Positions 1-8,109 of a stretch of DNA of 42,173 nt are shown here, piece by piece. Numbering within the stretch: the stretch's first letter is position 1; the number at the start of each line of letters is the position of its first letter. This stretch comes from an uncultured Bacteroidales bacterium. GTDB taxonomy: Bacteria; Bacteroidota; Bacteroidia; Bacteroidales; Bacteroidaceae. A program made the translations under genes and the position numbers. Below the pieces are notes generated by a model. The model ran no database searches. It was not told the origin of the DNA and was given only the letters and a program-made list of their open reading frames with translations. The stretch covers positions 1 to 42,173 of the forward strand of contig CACWFY010000037.1 in NCBI GenBank assembly GCA_902760345.1. The letters run 5' to 3'.

Positions 1-71
1 TAATACATTTAGGCTTTATGATGTCGTAAGACCAACCATGATGCCGTATGCATTTTCAGCGGTGTCCATCC

Positions 72-110
72 CCTTATTAGCCTCGCTTTCAGCGGGTTAG
101 GCTAATAAGG
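72..110. repeat. Perfect 12-bp inverted repeat (hairpin)
   Basis: CCTTATTAGCCT at 72-83 pairs perfectly with AGGCTAATAAGG at 99-110. The 15-base loop itself contains CGCT/AGCG, which can pair at 84-87/91-94. There is no T-run on either side, so it is not a classical terminator. It lies between the left edge and the tRNA-Ser terminator. It may be the end of an intergenic repeat or of an element cut by the window edge. Confidence 0.6.
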
Positions 111-126
111 TGCTGGTAATCAGATA

Positions 127-157
127 CTAAAAATGGGAACCCGTAAGGTTCCCATTT
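127..157 (-). terminator. Rho-independent terminator of tRNA-Ser
   Basis: An 11-bp stem (131-141 paired with 147-157, AAATGGGAACC/GGTTCCCATTT) has a five-base loop. Read on the minus strand it is followed by a T-rich stretch at 133-127. It begins 11 bases after the 3' end of tRNA-Ser, the expected place for its terminator. Confidence 0.75.
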
Positions 158-168
158 GTGCTATTTAG

Positions 169-253
169 CGGAGAGAGAGGGATTCGAACCCCCGGTACCT
201 CTCGGTACGACGGTTTTCAAGACCGTTGTAATCGACCACTCTACCATCTCTCC
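169..253 (-). tRNA. tRNA-Ser (anticodon UGA)
   Basis: On the minus strand the acceptor strand GGAGAGA (253-247) pairs with TCTCTCC (176-170), followed by discriminator G at 169. The anticodon loop CTTGAAA gives anticodon TGA, which reads serine UCA codons. A long variable arm (TACCGAGAGGTA) and a T-loop GGTTCGAATCC are present, as expected of a class II tRNA. The length is about 85 nt and CCA is not encoded. A -7 box lies about 30 bases upstream and a hairpin terminator follows. Confidence 0.95.
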
Positions 254-281
254 AGTGCCCGATATTTCTCGAAAGCGGGTG

Positions 282-289
282 CAAAGGTA
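282..289 (-). promoter_or_regulatory. -7 box of the tRNA-Ser promoter
   Basis: On the minus strand TACCTTTG matches the Bacteroidota -7 consensus TAnnTTTG exactly. It ends 28 bases upstream of the mature tRNA 5' end. A -33 TTTG is not clear at the expected 19-21 base spacing, where the sequence is TCTT-like. Confidence 0.55.
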
Positions 290-405
290 CTGAGAAAAAT
301 GAAGAATGAAGAATGTTGAATGGGGAATTTTCTTTTCTTTAAGTTATTTTAACAGCGAGGCTGCTCGGATGGTTGGAAACGTACACCTGATTCCCGACTC
401 ATAGG

Positions 406-1254
406 TTACGGATTTGAGCCCGGAACTTTCTCTAAAGTTATAAATGCAGTCATACCAGGTGCCAGATGCGGGTGCGGGTTCAGCGTGGCTTCAACGTGTA
501 CCATGCCATTGTCATCAACCGCACCGACGGCTGAAATCGTAGCAGGATGCTGCTCTGAGGGGAATGCAACGGTAGAGACGGTGAGAATGGCTCCATCCCA
601 ATATCTTGGCACTTCATTTTCGAGCACGTCAAAACCCACCTTCAGATGTTCTACATCTACAATGTAGATGAGCGGTTCACCCTGCTTGGCCATACCATAG
701 AGTGTGTTTTGAATTTTGATGACATATCCAGAAATGGGGGCGGTAATGGTACAATAGGACAGTTCATGTTCCAGTTCGTGTAACTCGGCCCTCGCTTCGT
801 TGTATCCACTGCTGATACGAGCCATTTTCTTGATGTTTTCTGGTGCTGCATCCAAATTGTCGTGCTTATAGCCCTGACCCATCAGAATGGCCTGATATTG
901 AAATTCGGCTTTCTCCAGTTTAGCACGGCTGTGGGCTATCTTCACACGCAAGGCTGCATCGCTAAGTCGTGCCACGACCTGGCCTTTTCTGACTTCCTGT
1001 CCAACATTATCTATGGCGAACATGGTGATCTGTTCTGAGATACGGCTATAGACAGGAACTTCGCGCACTGATTCTACCTTACCCTTGATCGCTGTTGAAT
1101 AATTCGGAGCCTCTTGGCGCGAAGGGGCTTTTACTGATTGCACAGCGGTCGTATCATTCTGCTGCGGAACAGATTTCACATCGCTTTTCGACTGACAGGC
1201 AGTGAGAAGCGGAAAGATCATGGAGAAAAATGAAAAACGGATATACTTATTCAT
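406..1254 (-). CDS. Periplasmic adaptor lipoprotein (HlyD/RND membrane fusion protein family)
   Basis: A 282-residue membrane fusion protein, probably bridging an inner-membrane exporter and the TolC-type channel encoded just upstream. The N-terminus is a lipoprotein signal with lipobox LLTAC (Cys20), so the protein should be lipid-anchored. A lipoyl/barrel-sandwich half (around 60-95, with VGQEVRKGQVVARL), a helical hairpin (about 95-165) and the returning half (TITAPISGYVIKI) follow, then a beta-barrel region. The ATG overlaps the TolC-like gene stop by 8 bases (ATGAATAA), so the two are probably translationally coupled. It is the last gene of the five-gene operon. It is odd as a second adaptor, because the operon's first gene already encodes a HlyD-type protein. 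An unrelated RND pump is unlikely because no RND gene is nearby. Confidence 0.85.
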   Translation of the reverse strand: MNKYIRFSFFSMIFPLLTACQSKSDVKSVPQQNDTTAVQSVKAPSRQEAPNYSTAIKGKVESVREVPVYSRISEQITMFAIDNVGQEVRKGQVVARLSDAALRVKIAHSRAKLEKAEFQYQAILMGQGYKHDNLDAAPENIKKMARISSGYNEARAELHELEHELSYCTITAPISGYVIKIQNTLYGMAKQGEPLIYIVDVEHLKVGFDVLENEVPRYWDGAILTVSTVAFPSEQHPATISAVGAVDDNGMVHVEATLNPHPHLAPGMTAFITLEKVPGSNP

Positions 1255-2695
1255 AATTGATGAGGGTTTGCAGATGATAGTGGCTTACCCAGAATTCTTC
1301 CAAGGCAGCCAGATAGTTGGTGTAGGCAGTAGCCCATCGCGACTCTGCCAGCGTGAAAGTGTTGATGTCGCAAAGGCCATTGGCATAGTTGATGGCCGTC
1401 TCGTTATAAGTCTCTTCTGCCAGACTGATAGTCTTTTGGGTGCTTACAAGTCTGTTACTGCTGGATTGCAGCTTCTGCAGGGTCACGGCGGCGTCTTCTG
1501 CCAACAGGCGCTCTACCTCCTGAGATGCCAGTTCCTGACGATCTGCCCAAGCCGTAGCTTTCTCATGACGCTTTCTGGCTGCGCCATGATCCATCAGCGG
1601 TATCGAAAACTGAACGGAGCCTAATGCGTATAATTGCTGGTTCTTGAAGGCACTGCCGAATGTATTATTGACTTGTTGCATTCCCAGATTGACCTCAAGC
1701 CCGACATTGATACCCCGCTCTTTGCGCGCCTTGTATTCCTGATGGCGCGCTTCTGTGAGCTCTGCCAGCTGATGCTGGTAAGCAGGGCTGTTGGATAAGG
1801 CCAGCCTTACAACCTCCTCTGGTGTATAGCTGACTGAAGGAGGCATGTCTGGAATAGTCAGCAGCGACAAGTCGGCAGGTAATTGTTCCAAACGCAACAA
1901 AGATGCCAGTTCGGTCCTTGCCTTCAGCTCATCTTGACGCGCCACTTCCACCTGGTTGGCAACATTCTGCTGCTGCACCTCTATAGAGTGCAGTTCTGCC
2001 AGCGTGACGATGGCAATGGTCGCTTTCTCGCGGGCAATAGCCAGAAGCGTGTCGTTCAAAGACATTTCCTCCAAACGCATCTGCAACATCCGCTGCTGGC
2101 GTGCCAACCGAAAGTAGCGCACGGCTGCTTCTTCAGCAAGACAGCGCAGATCATACGCATGTTGACAGCGTGCAGCCTTCAGCCGTTGGTCTTCCACTTT
2201 TTTCTCCCAACGGAAGGGATTGTAGCCCAGGAGGCTATGGCTATAGCCTACCAACAACGGGCTGACCACGAACTGGCGCGGATGACCAGAGGCTTCTTCG
2301 CGGAAGAACTCACTCCAAATGGCCTGCGTGCCGACATAGGCCTCACCGCCAAAAGGCAACACCTTCTGCGTGAGCCTCAACTGGGCTGAAGTGGAGAAGA
2401 TGTCAAAGTTGCGCAAGTAAACATAGTCGCGGCTGGGGTCGCTGACGATGCGAGAGTAATTGGGTACGACCTTCAGCGACAGCTGTGGTTTGCGCAATGC
2501 CTCGAAAGCCTCGTATGATGCCTGTCGGCTATGGTATTCCTGTCGGCTCTGGAAGGCTGTGATGGCACTGTCCTGAGATAATCGTATCACCTCGTCCAAG
2601 GTGAGCGATACCTGCCCCCTGCTATTGAGGGGAAGCAGACTAAGGATTGCCAGGCCAATCAAGTGGCGTATATTTATTCTATTCTTCATATTCAT
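1247..2695 (-). CDS. TolC-family outer-membrane efflux channel
   Basis: A 482-residue outer-membrane factor of the TolC/OEP family, near the usual family size. I place the start at the ATG at 2695 (MNMKNRINIR), one base after the upstream ABC gene's TAA. The longer open frame to 2755 would run inside that gene. A signal peptide is visible (hydrophobic GLAILSLLPL, likely cleavage near SRG-QVS at residue 27). The mature part starts LTLDEVIRLS, typical of the first OEP repeat, and consists of long alpha-helical, Gln/Ala/Glu-rich segments in two related halves ending near LAALEEFWVSHYHLQTLINYE. It should provide the outer-membrane exit for the two ABC proteins and two adaptors of this operon. The specific substrate is not known. 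Confidence 0.88.
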   Translation of the reverse strand: MNMKNRINIRHLIGLAILSLLPLNSRGQVSLTLDEVIRLSQDSAITAFQSRQEYHSRQASYEAFEALRKPQLSLKVVPNYSRIVSDPSRDYVYLRNFDIFSTSAQLRLTQKVLPFGGEAYVGTQAIWSEFFREEASGHPRQFVVSPLLVGYSHSLLGYNPFRWEKKVEDQRLKAARCQHAYDLRCLAEEAAVRYFRLARQQRMLQMRLEEMSLNDTLLAIAREKATIAIVTLAELHSIEVQQQNVANQVEVARQDELKARTELASLLRLEQLPADLSLLTIPDMPPSVSYTPEEVVRLALSNSPAYQHQLAELTEARHQEYKARKERGINVGLEVNLGMQQVNNTFGSAFKNQQLYALGSVQFSIPLMDHGAARKRHEKATAWADRQELASQEVERLLAEDAAVTLQKLQSSSNRLVSTQKTISLAEETYNETAINYANGLCDINTFTLAESRWATAYTNYLAALEEFWVSHYHLQTLINYE

Positions 2696-2696
2696 C

Positions 2697-4790
2697 TTAG
2701 TTTTTGACGTCAGGGAAATAACCGCGAGCCTGAAGCTCCTCAAAGTTGCCCTCATCTGCCACGCGCCCGTCTTTCAGCACTATGATACGGTTGCACTGCT
2801 GGATGGTGCTCAGGCGGTGGGCAATGACGATGCGCGTACACTTCAGTTTGGCCAGGTTCTCGATGACGATATGCTGGCTGATGTTGTCGAGTGCCGATGT
2901 GGCCTCGTCGAGGAAGAGCACTGTGGGCTTTCTCACCAAAGCCCGCGCAATGAGTATTCGCTGGCGCTGTCCACCAGATACGCCCTTGCCATCGACAGTG
3001 ATGGGGGTATCCATGCCTAAGGGGAACTGACGGATATCCTTGTCGAGAGCAACCAGGCGCGCAGCCTCCCAGGCATCATCGTCGGAGAGCAGCGGGTCGT
3101 TGAAGATGATGTTGTCGCGGATGGTGCCCTCGACGAGCTGGCCTTCCTGCATGCAGATGCCCAGGCAGTACTGTCGTAGGCTGCGAAGATTGATGTCGCT
3201 CAGGTCATACTGGTCGTAGAAGATGGATCCTGCCAGGGGGGACTCCAACCCGAGCATCAGCCGCATCAGCGTGCTCTTGCCACAGCCCGAGGTTCCGACA
3301 AGTGCCACGTAGTCACCGCTGTTGATGGTCAGGTTGAGTCCGTCGAAGAGCAGCGGCATGTCGTCGGCATAGCGGAACTTCAGACCGCGTATGTCTATCT
3401 GACCAGTAATGCGCTTGACCACCCGACGCCCTTCCTTGACTTCAGGTGTGGCGGCCATGATAGGCTGGCATAGCCGCGTCTCTGGCAGCAGGCGTGACAC
3501 CATCTTTGTGATGCCTTGCAGTTGAGACACAGCCTTGCAGACGAGCGATAAGACAGCACAGTAGGCGATATAGTCGGAGAGTGCCAGGCCATAGTGCCAA
3601 GCTGCCCACATCGTCACAATCATGGGCAGGAACTTGAGACAATAGCTGACGCCGGTGATATAGAAACTGGCCAAGGGCTGGCTGCTGCTGTACATCTCTG
3701 AAGGGGCATATGCCTTTGCCCATTGATGGAAGGCCCGAAATTCGGCCCCGCTGGTCTTGATCTTCTGGATGCCTGAAAACAAGGCAAACAGTGTGCCTAT
3801 GAGGTGTGAGCCGCTGGCATTAACGCTTAGCTGCACTTTCTCAGTATAATAGTACTCAATCATGATGGCAAATAATTGTATCATGATGACGATGATGCCA
3901 GTGGTGAGCAGTGGGCCGCCATAGATGAAGAACTGTATGAACATGACGGCCGAGAAGAGGAAGGTCAGGAGCGTCGATAGGAAATTGGCCGTCAGGTTGG
4001 AGCTGACGCGCGACAACGACAGCAGGCGGTTGGATATGTCTCCTGGTGTGAATTCCTTGATAAATGTGGCAGGAAGGAGCAGCAGGCGCGACATGATGGC
4101 CGTCTGCAACGAATATTCCACCTTGTCCTTGATACGTACCACCACCAGGTTGCGGGCAATCTCCACCATCGTCAGTCCGGCGGCAGCGCTCAAGAGCAAA
4201 GTAGCAATGGGAACAATCTGGCTGGCATCGCCCGAAGGGATGACCTCAGAAAAAATCAGTTTGCACACGTATGGCGTGAACATGGTGAGGAGCGTAACAC
4301 CTAAGCAAGCTATCAAGCAGAACAACAGATCATATATACAGAGGCAGCTTACGGCATAGCGCATGATGGACCTGACAGTCAGTTTCTCTTCAGGAAAAGG
4401 GAAACAGGCTATCAGTGCCTCCTGCTTCAACAGGTTGTGGTGTTTACTCGCCTTCATGCTCTCGCCTGTCTTGGGATGGGTGAAGGTATAGTCCGTGAAG
4501 CCTGGCACGAGTACGACATGCGAGTTGTCATCGGCCATGAATCCCAGCATATAGCCCGTACAGCGGGTCCACCAGCCGTCGCTCAGCGTGATGGTACGGA
4601 AAAAGACGTTATATTTCTCAAGCAATAACTCTAACTCATCAAAGTTTGACGGCAAGTCTGCGCCCGACTGCATCTGCTTCCACAGTTTGCGGTCTATCAT
4701 GGAGCGCAGGATGTCCACTGTCTGCCTCATGGCCTTGCGGTCGCCATCCACGCGCTGGGCCAACTGCTGAAGGAATATATTCGTTATCAT
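2697..4790 (-). CDS. NHLM-type exporter ABC transporter with N-terminal accessory domain
   Basis: A 697-residue ABC half-transporter with fused permease and ATPase. Residues 1-145 form an N-terminal domain whose pattern (DGWWTRCTGYMLGF at 71-84, VVLVPG, then a PFPEEKL segment before the membrane part) resembles the second ABC protein of NHLM bacteriocin/natural-product exporters. Transmembrane segments run from about 145 to 425. The nucleotide-binding domain has Walker A GTSGCGKST (499-507), signature VSGGQ (604-608), Walker B LFLDE (625-629), and the H-loop histidine at 658, so it looks catalytically intact. It starts 4 bases after the partner ABC gene stops and is followed one base later by the TolC-like gene. 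It should heterodimerise with the 584-residue partner. Family assignment is from recalled sequence patterns. The substrate is unknown. Confidence 0.82.
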   Translation of the reverse strand: MITNIFLQQLAQRVDGDRKAMRQTVDILRSMIDRKLWKQMQSGADLPSNFDELELLLEKYNVFFRTITLSDGWWTRCTGYMLGFMADDNSHVVLVPGFTDYTFTHPKTGESMKASKHHNLLKQEALIACFPFPEEKLTVRSIMRYAVSCLCIYDLLFCLIACLGVTLLTMFTPYVCKLIFSEVIPSGDASQIVPIATLLLSAAAGLTMVEIARNLVVVRIKDKVEYSLQTAIMSRLLLLPATFIKEFTPGDISNRLLSLSRVSSNLTANFLSTLLTFLFSAVMFIQFFIYGGPLLTTGIIVIMIQLFAIMIEYYYTEKVQLSVNASGSHLIGTLFALFSGIQKIKTSGAEFRAFHQWAKAYAPSEMYSSSQPLASFYITGVSYCLKFLPMIVTMWAAWHYGLALSDYIAYCAVLSLVCKAVSQLQGITKMVSRLLPETRLCQPIMAATPEVKEGRRVVKRITGQIDIRGLKFRYADDMPLLFDGLNLTINSGDYVALVGTSGCGKSTLMRLMLGLESPLAGSIFYDQYDLSDINLRSLRQYCLGICMQEGQLVEGTIRDNIIFNDPLLSDDDAWEAARLVALDKDIRQFPLGMDTPITVDGKGVSGGQRQRILIARALVRKPTVLFLDEATSALDNISQHIVIENLAKLKCTRIVIAHRLSTIQQCNRIIVLKDGRVADEGNFEELQARGYFPDVKN

Positions 4791-4794
4791 GGTT

Positions 4795-6549
4795 TCAGGC
4801 GTATTTTAAGAGATTACTATACAGGCCATCCTGCTGTCGCAGTTCGTCGTGCGTGCCATGCTGGGTGATGTGCCCCTGCTCTATCACATAGATCTGGTCG
4901 CATCCGGCAATGGTCTCCAACCGATGGGCAATCATGACCATGGTCATGCCCAGGCCAAAAAGGTTGTCCATCACCTTGGCTTCCGTCTGGGGGTCGAGTG
5001 CCGAGGTGCCCTCGTCCATCAGCAGAATGGCAGGCTCCTTGGCCAGGGCGGTGGCTATCTCAATGCGCTGGCGCTGTCCGCCGCTGAAGTTCTTGCCGCG
5101 CTCCATGACGGTTCCATGATAGCCGCCCGGACGTTCCATGATTTCATGGTGCATCTGCGCATCATTGCAGGCCATCACCATGGTGAAGTCTTCTATCGAC
5201 TCGTCCCACATCTTCACATTATCGGCTATTGTGCCCTCAAAGAGCGTCACATCCTGATTAATCACCGAGACAGAGTTGACAAATGTCATGCGGTCGATGG
5301 CACTACGGGGCTTGCCGTCGAAGAGCACCTCGCCCTCCCAGGGCTCATACAGTCCTGACACGAGGCTCAGCAACGTGCTCTTGCCACAGCCCGACGGGCC
5401 TACCAGGGCGATGCGCTCACCTGCCTTGATCTTCAGCGAGAAGTGGCTGAGAATGGGCGGCAGCGAGCGGTCGTAGCCAAAGGTGACGTCACGCAACTCT
5501 ATCTCGCCTGCCAGTTTGGCCGTGTCGGGCAACTCATCGCCTGCGGGCAGGCTTAGCTCTGCACTTTCCTGACTACAGTCTGTCACATCCTTGATGCGCT
5601 GGATAGACGAGTTGATCCTCATGACAGTCTGTACGCTGGCTATGGCTCTGATGATGGGATAGATAGTCTCGTTGATGAGTCCCTGGGAGGCCAGGATCAT
5701 GCCAGGTGTCATCTCGCCTTGCAGGATCAGCCAGGAGCCCAGGCATAATATGACGCCATTGGTGGCCTGCAGCACAAACTCTGGCAGGGCACTCAGATAG
5801 ATGTTGTTGGTAATGGTGGTCACGCGGGCATTCAAGGACTGTGCATAGGTTTTCTCCCACTGCGCAAAGAAGTAGCGCTCGCCGCCTAAGGCTTTGATGG
5901 TATCCAGATTACCTATTCCCGTCATCGTGACGTTCTGCAGTCGTGCCTCCGTCACCTCCAGGTTCATGGCAATCTTCTTCTGCTTGTTGGCAGTGCTGCG
6001 CATCACGTAAACGAGCAGCAGGATGGAGAAAATTTCCAACAGCCCCAGTTTCCAGTTGAACAGCATGACAATATAGCAGCAGAGGATGGGCAGGGTGAGT
6101 ATGCTGACGGCAGGCAGAGCATAATCCAACTGCCTGGTGGACATCGGAATGGTGGTGTAGCGAGCTACCAGTTCGCCAGGAGTGAACCGCGTGAGCAGGG
6201 TCATTGGTAGTCTGAGTACCGTCCACAGGTAATTGGCCGAAGTGGTGATGTTGATCCTTGCCTGACTCTTGCGGCGCAATACGGAGAAAATGATCCAGAC
6301 CAGCAGTTCAACCACGAACAGCAGGATATACAGCGCTATCAACGGGGTGAACCATTCTGGATTCTTATGGGTGATGATACTGTCGGTATAGACCTGCTGG
6401 AACAGTGAGGGGAATATGCAGGCTACGGAATCAATGGCAACAATGATAATGCCGTTGAAGGCAAACAGCATGTTGCCCTTCAGGAAATAGCGGAAAGCCG
6501 AGATCATCGACAGCTTGGGTTTCCTGTCTTGCTTCTGCTCTGACTTCAT
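4795..6549 (-). CDS. NHLM-type exporter ABC transporter lacking the C39 peptidase domain
   Basis: A 584-residue ABC half-transporter. Transmembrane segments begin at about residue 25 and extend to about 310. The ATPase has Walker A GPSGCGKST (384-392), signature FSGGQ (488-492), Walker B ILLMDE (508-513) and H-loop His542, all intact. In characterised NHLM systems the first ABC protein is about 700 residues with an N-terminal C39 cysteine peptidase that removes the leader at a double-Gly site. Here only about 20 residues precede the first membrane segment, so that domain is missing. The ATG overlaps the upstream HlyD-like stop (ATGA). It is probably the partner of the 697-residue protein. Generic MsbA-like lipid export is an alternative, but the neighbours favour the NHLM type. 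Confidence 0.82.
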   Translation of the reverse strand: MKSEQKQDRKPKLSMISAFRYFLKGNMLFAFNGIIIVAIDSVACIFPSLFQQVYTDSIITHKNPEWFTPLIALYILLFVVELLVWIIFSVLRRKSQARINITTSANYLWTVLRLPMTLLTRFTPGELVARYTTIPMSTRQLDYALPAVSILTLPILCCYIVMLFNWKLGLLEIFSILLLVYVMRSTANKQKKIAMNLEVTEARLQNVTMTGIGNLDTIKALGGERYFFAQWEKTYAQSLNARVTTITNNIYLSALPEFVLQATNGVILCLGSWLILQGEMTPGMILASQGLINETIYPIIRAIASVQTVMRINSSIQRIKDVTDCSQESAELSLPAGDELPDTAKLAGEIELRDVTFGYDRSLPPILSHFSLKIKAGERIALVGPSGCGKSTLLSLVSGLYEPWEGEVLFDGKPRSAIDRMTFVNSVSVINQDVTLFEGTIADNVKMWDESIEDFTMVMACNDAQMHHEIMERPGGYHGTVMERGKNFSGGQRQRIEIATALAKEPAILLMDEGTSALDPQTEAKVMDNLFGLGMTMVMIAHRLETIAGCDQIYVIEQGHITQHGTHDELRQQDGLYSNLLKYA

Positions 6550-7400
6550 TCAAACTTCAGTTTTAGGTTACGGAAGCGCGTGCGGCTCGCCTCGAAGAGA
6601 TATTGGAACATGCTGAGGCGGCGGGTCTCAGTGAGCACCGAACAATAGGTGCCGAAGTCCATGCTCACATCGTCGGGCTGGCCAAACGACCAGTCATAGG
6701 ATGTGGGATCGGAAGGGTCGCGCTGCAGATCGATAATCACTTCATAGACCACCTTCTGGCCATCGCCTAAGAGTCGCTGGGCAAGGACGTCGGATTTCAG
6801 TCTCTGCCGCACATCGGCGGCATTGGCAGGATAGCGTACCACCTGGGTAATGCGCCCGCGCACATAGCCTATCTCGTCGCGCTTCTCGTCGGCAGGCCAC
6901 ACCTGGGCCTCCATACCTACACGCAGGTCACGCTGGGCCTCATTGTCGGCATAGGCAACGAGCTGGCTGCGCTGTGGCTGTGCACCAGAGGCTTTCTCCT
7001 CAATAACGCTCACAATGGGACCGAAGGCCTCAAAAGGCTCATTGTCTGTCTTCGTGCTGATGACCAGTCCATTGACTGTACTCGTCAGGAAGCTGTGGCT
7101 GTTGCCGATGGATACCATGGCTATCGTCTGCCCCTCGTGCACACTGTCGCCATTATGCACCAGCATGGAGCGCACGATACCATTGTTGGGCAGCGTGATG
7201 TCGGTGGTGCCCTGTACGGGAAAGATCACGCCTGAATAATAGGCCTTGTCACTCACATTACCCAAAATGCCCCATACAATGAATGCAACCAGTAGCAACG
7301 CTGCTGCCGCAGCCAAAAGATAGGTGGGAACATAAGTCACACGCAGATGGTCGGCTATCTGTTCGGGCGACTGAACTATTTTCTCAGAATCATCCTTCAT
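6546..7400 (-). CDS. Inner-membrane HlyD-type secretion protein (NHLM exporter adaptor)
   Basis: A 284-residue adaptor and first gene of the exporter operon. The start is the ATG at 7400 (MKDDSEKIVQ). The TTG at 7427 that would extend the frame lies inside the promoter -7 box and is rejected. A cytoplasmic segment SPEQIADHLRVT is followed by one transmembrane helix (27-46) and a periplasmic part with a lipoyl/barrel-sandwich pattern (VRSMLVHNGDSVHEGQTIAMV). The short cytoplasmic lead-in, single helix and total length fit the NHLM secretion protein family. The long coiled-coil hairpin of classical HlyD is absent, so contact with TolC may need the lipoprotein adaptor at the operon end. The stop overlaps the next gene by 4 bases. 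Confidence 0.82.
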   Translation of the reverse strand: MKDDSEKIVQSPEQIADHLRVTYVPTYLLAAAAALLLVAFIVWGILGNVSDKAYYSGVIFPVQGTTDITLPNNGIVRSMLVHNGDSVHEGQTIAMVSIGNSHSFLTSTVNGLVISTKTDNEPFEAFGPIVSVIEEKASGAQPQRSQLVAYADNEAQRDLRVGMEAQVWPADEKRDEIGYVRGRITQVVRYPANAADVRQRLKSDVLAQRLLGDGQKVVYEVIIDLQRDPSDPTSYDWSFGQPDDVSMDFGTYCSVLTETRRLSMFQYLFEASRTRFRNLKLKFE

Positions 7401-7424
7401 ATTATGATAATTAAAATCACTTTG

Positions 7425-7455
7425 CAAAGATAAACATTATTTTTTATTTTTCAAA
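7425..7455 (-). promoter_or_regulatory. Promoter of the exporter operon
   Basis: On the minus strand a -33 TTTG (7455-7452), a 19-base spacer and a -7 TATCTTTG (7432-7425) match the Bacteroidota consensus exactly. The predicted transcript start near 7418 leaves a 5' leader of only about 18 bases before the ATG at 7400. Confidence 0.8.
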
Positions 7456-8014
7456 CATTCTGCGTCTTTTTTTGGCAAATAGTCAGGATTATCCTCATCG
7501 TCGTTATTATGATACTTGAAAAGGGTCTGTTCTTGTCGACTTTGTTCATTATATTGAAACTCACCACCTCACTTTTTCAGGTAGGTGTCAGGTAAGTGTC
7601 AGTGAGGTGTTAGTGAGGTGTTTGAGTAACACCTCACTGGCTTTAAACCTTTTGTGTATCGGGCTTTGCGGGGTGTTAGGTGAGGTGGTGAGGTGTTTTT
7701 GTGAAAAAGGTAGAAATGAGCGGCGGCGAAAACGGGTGAATGTAAAGATATTTCGTCGTCGTTCTCGGCGGCGAACAACCTCGTCGTTGCCAATGTGGGA
7801 CTTGCTGCCTGTCGATGTGGCACATGTGGCTTCTGAAAACATAGGATTGACGGAGTGAAAGCATAGTGTTAACGAAACGAAAACGGTGTTTTTGTGTCGC
7901 CAAAACATAGTTTTCCGGTCGGTGTTATGTCGGCAAAAATCGGCCGAAATTTATCTACGAATTGACATAAATCAAGAAAAAGTGGGGTCAAATCGTAAAA
8001 AAATGGACAAAACG
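7456..8014. other. Divergent intergenic region with GTGAGGTG repeats
   Basis: No convincing gene is present in about 560 bases. Short open frames on both strands lack database-like motifs and overlap each other. From 7561 to 7700 the sequence is a cluster of GTGAGGTG/CACCTCAC words. AGTGAGGTGTT occurs twice in tandem (7601-7611, 7612-7622). The second copy pairs with AACACCTCACT (7628-7638) to give an 11-bp hairpin with a 5-base loop. TCACCACCTCAC (7561-7572) pairs with GTGAGGTGGTGA (7680-7691), enclosing the whole cluster. The region separates the exporter promoter from the pilus promoter. It might be a regulatory or RNA element. Confidence 0.55.
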
Positions 8015-8046
8015 CTTGCATTATTGAAAAATAATTCCTAAATTTG
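8015..8046 (+). promoter_or_regulatory. Promoter of the pilus cluster
   Basis: A -33 CTTG (8015-8018), a 20-base spacer and a perfect -7 TAAATTTG (8039-8046) are seen. Transcription would begin near 8053, giving a leader of about 55 bases before the ATG at 8110. No other consensus promoter was seen before the ATPase gene, so this one may also serve the major fimbrillin. Confidence 0.72.
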
Positions 8047-8109
8047 CAATATTATAATGTATATAAATGCTAGTGAACTAACTTTTATTAACAATTTGAA
8101 ATTTCAAGA

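Noticed and set aside
361-405. Terminator after the exporter operon
   Set aside because: Only 3-4 bp stems could be drawn and no T-run follows on the minus strand.
7398-7427. Start of the HlyD-like gene at TTG 7427
   Set aside because: That codon lies in the -7 promoter box and upstream of the predicted transcription start. The ATG at 7400 is preferred.
7588-7908. Short overlapping open frames on both strands of the divergent intergenic region
   Set aside because: They are mutually overlapping, driven by the GTGAGGTG repeats, and lack ribosome sites and recognisable features. None looks like a leader-type exporter substrate with a double-Gly motif.
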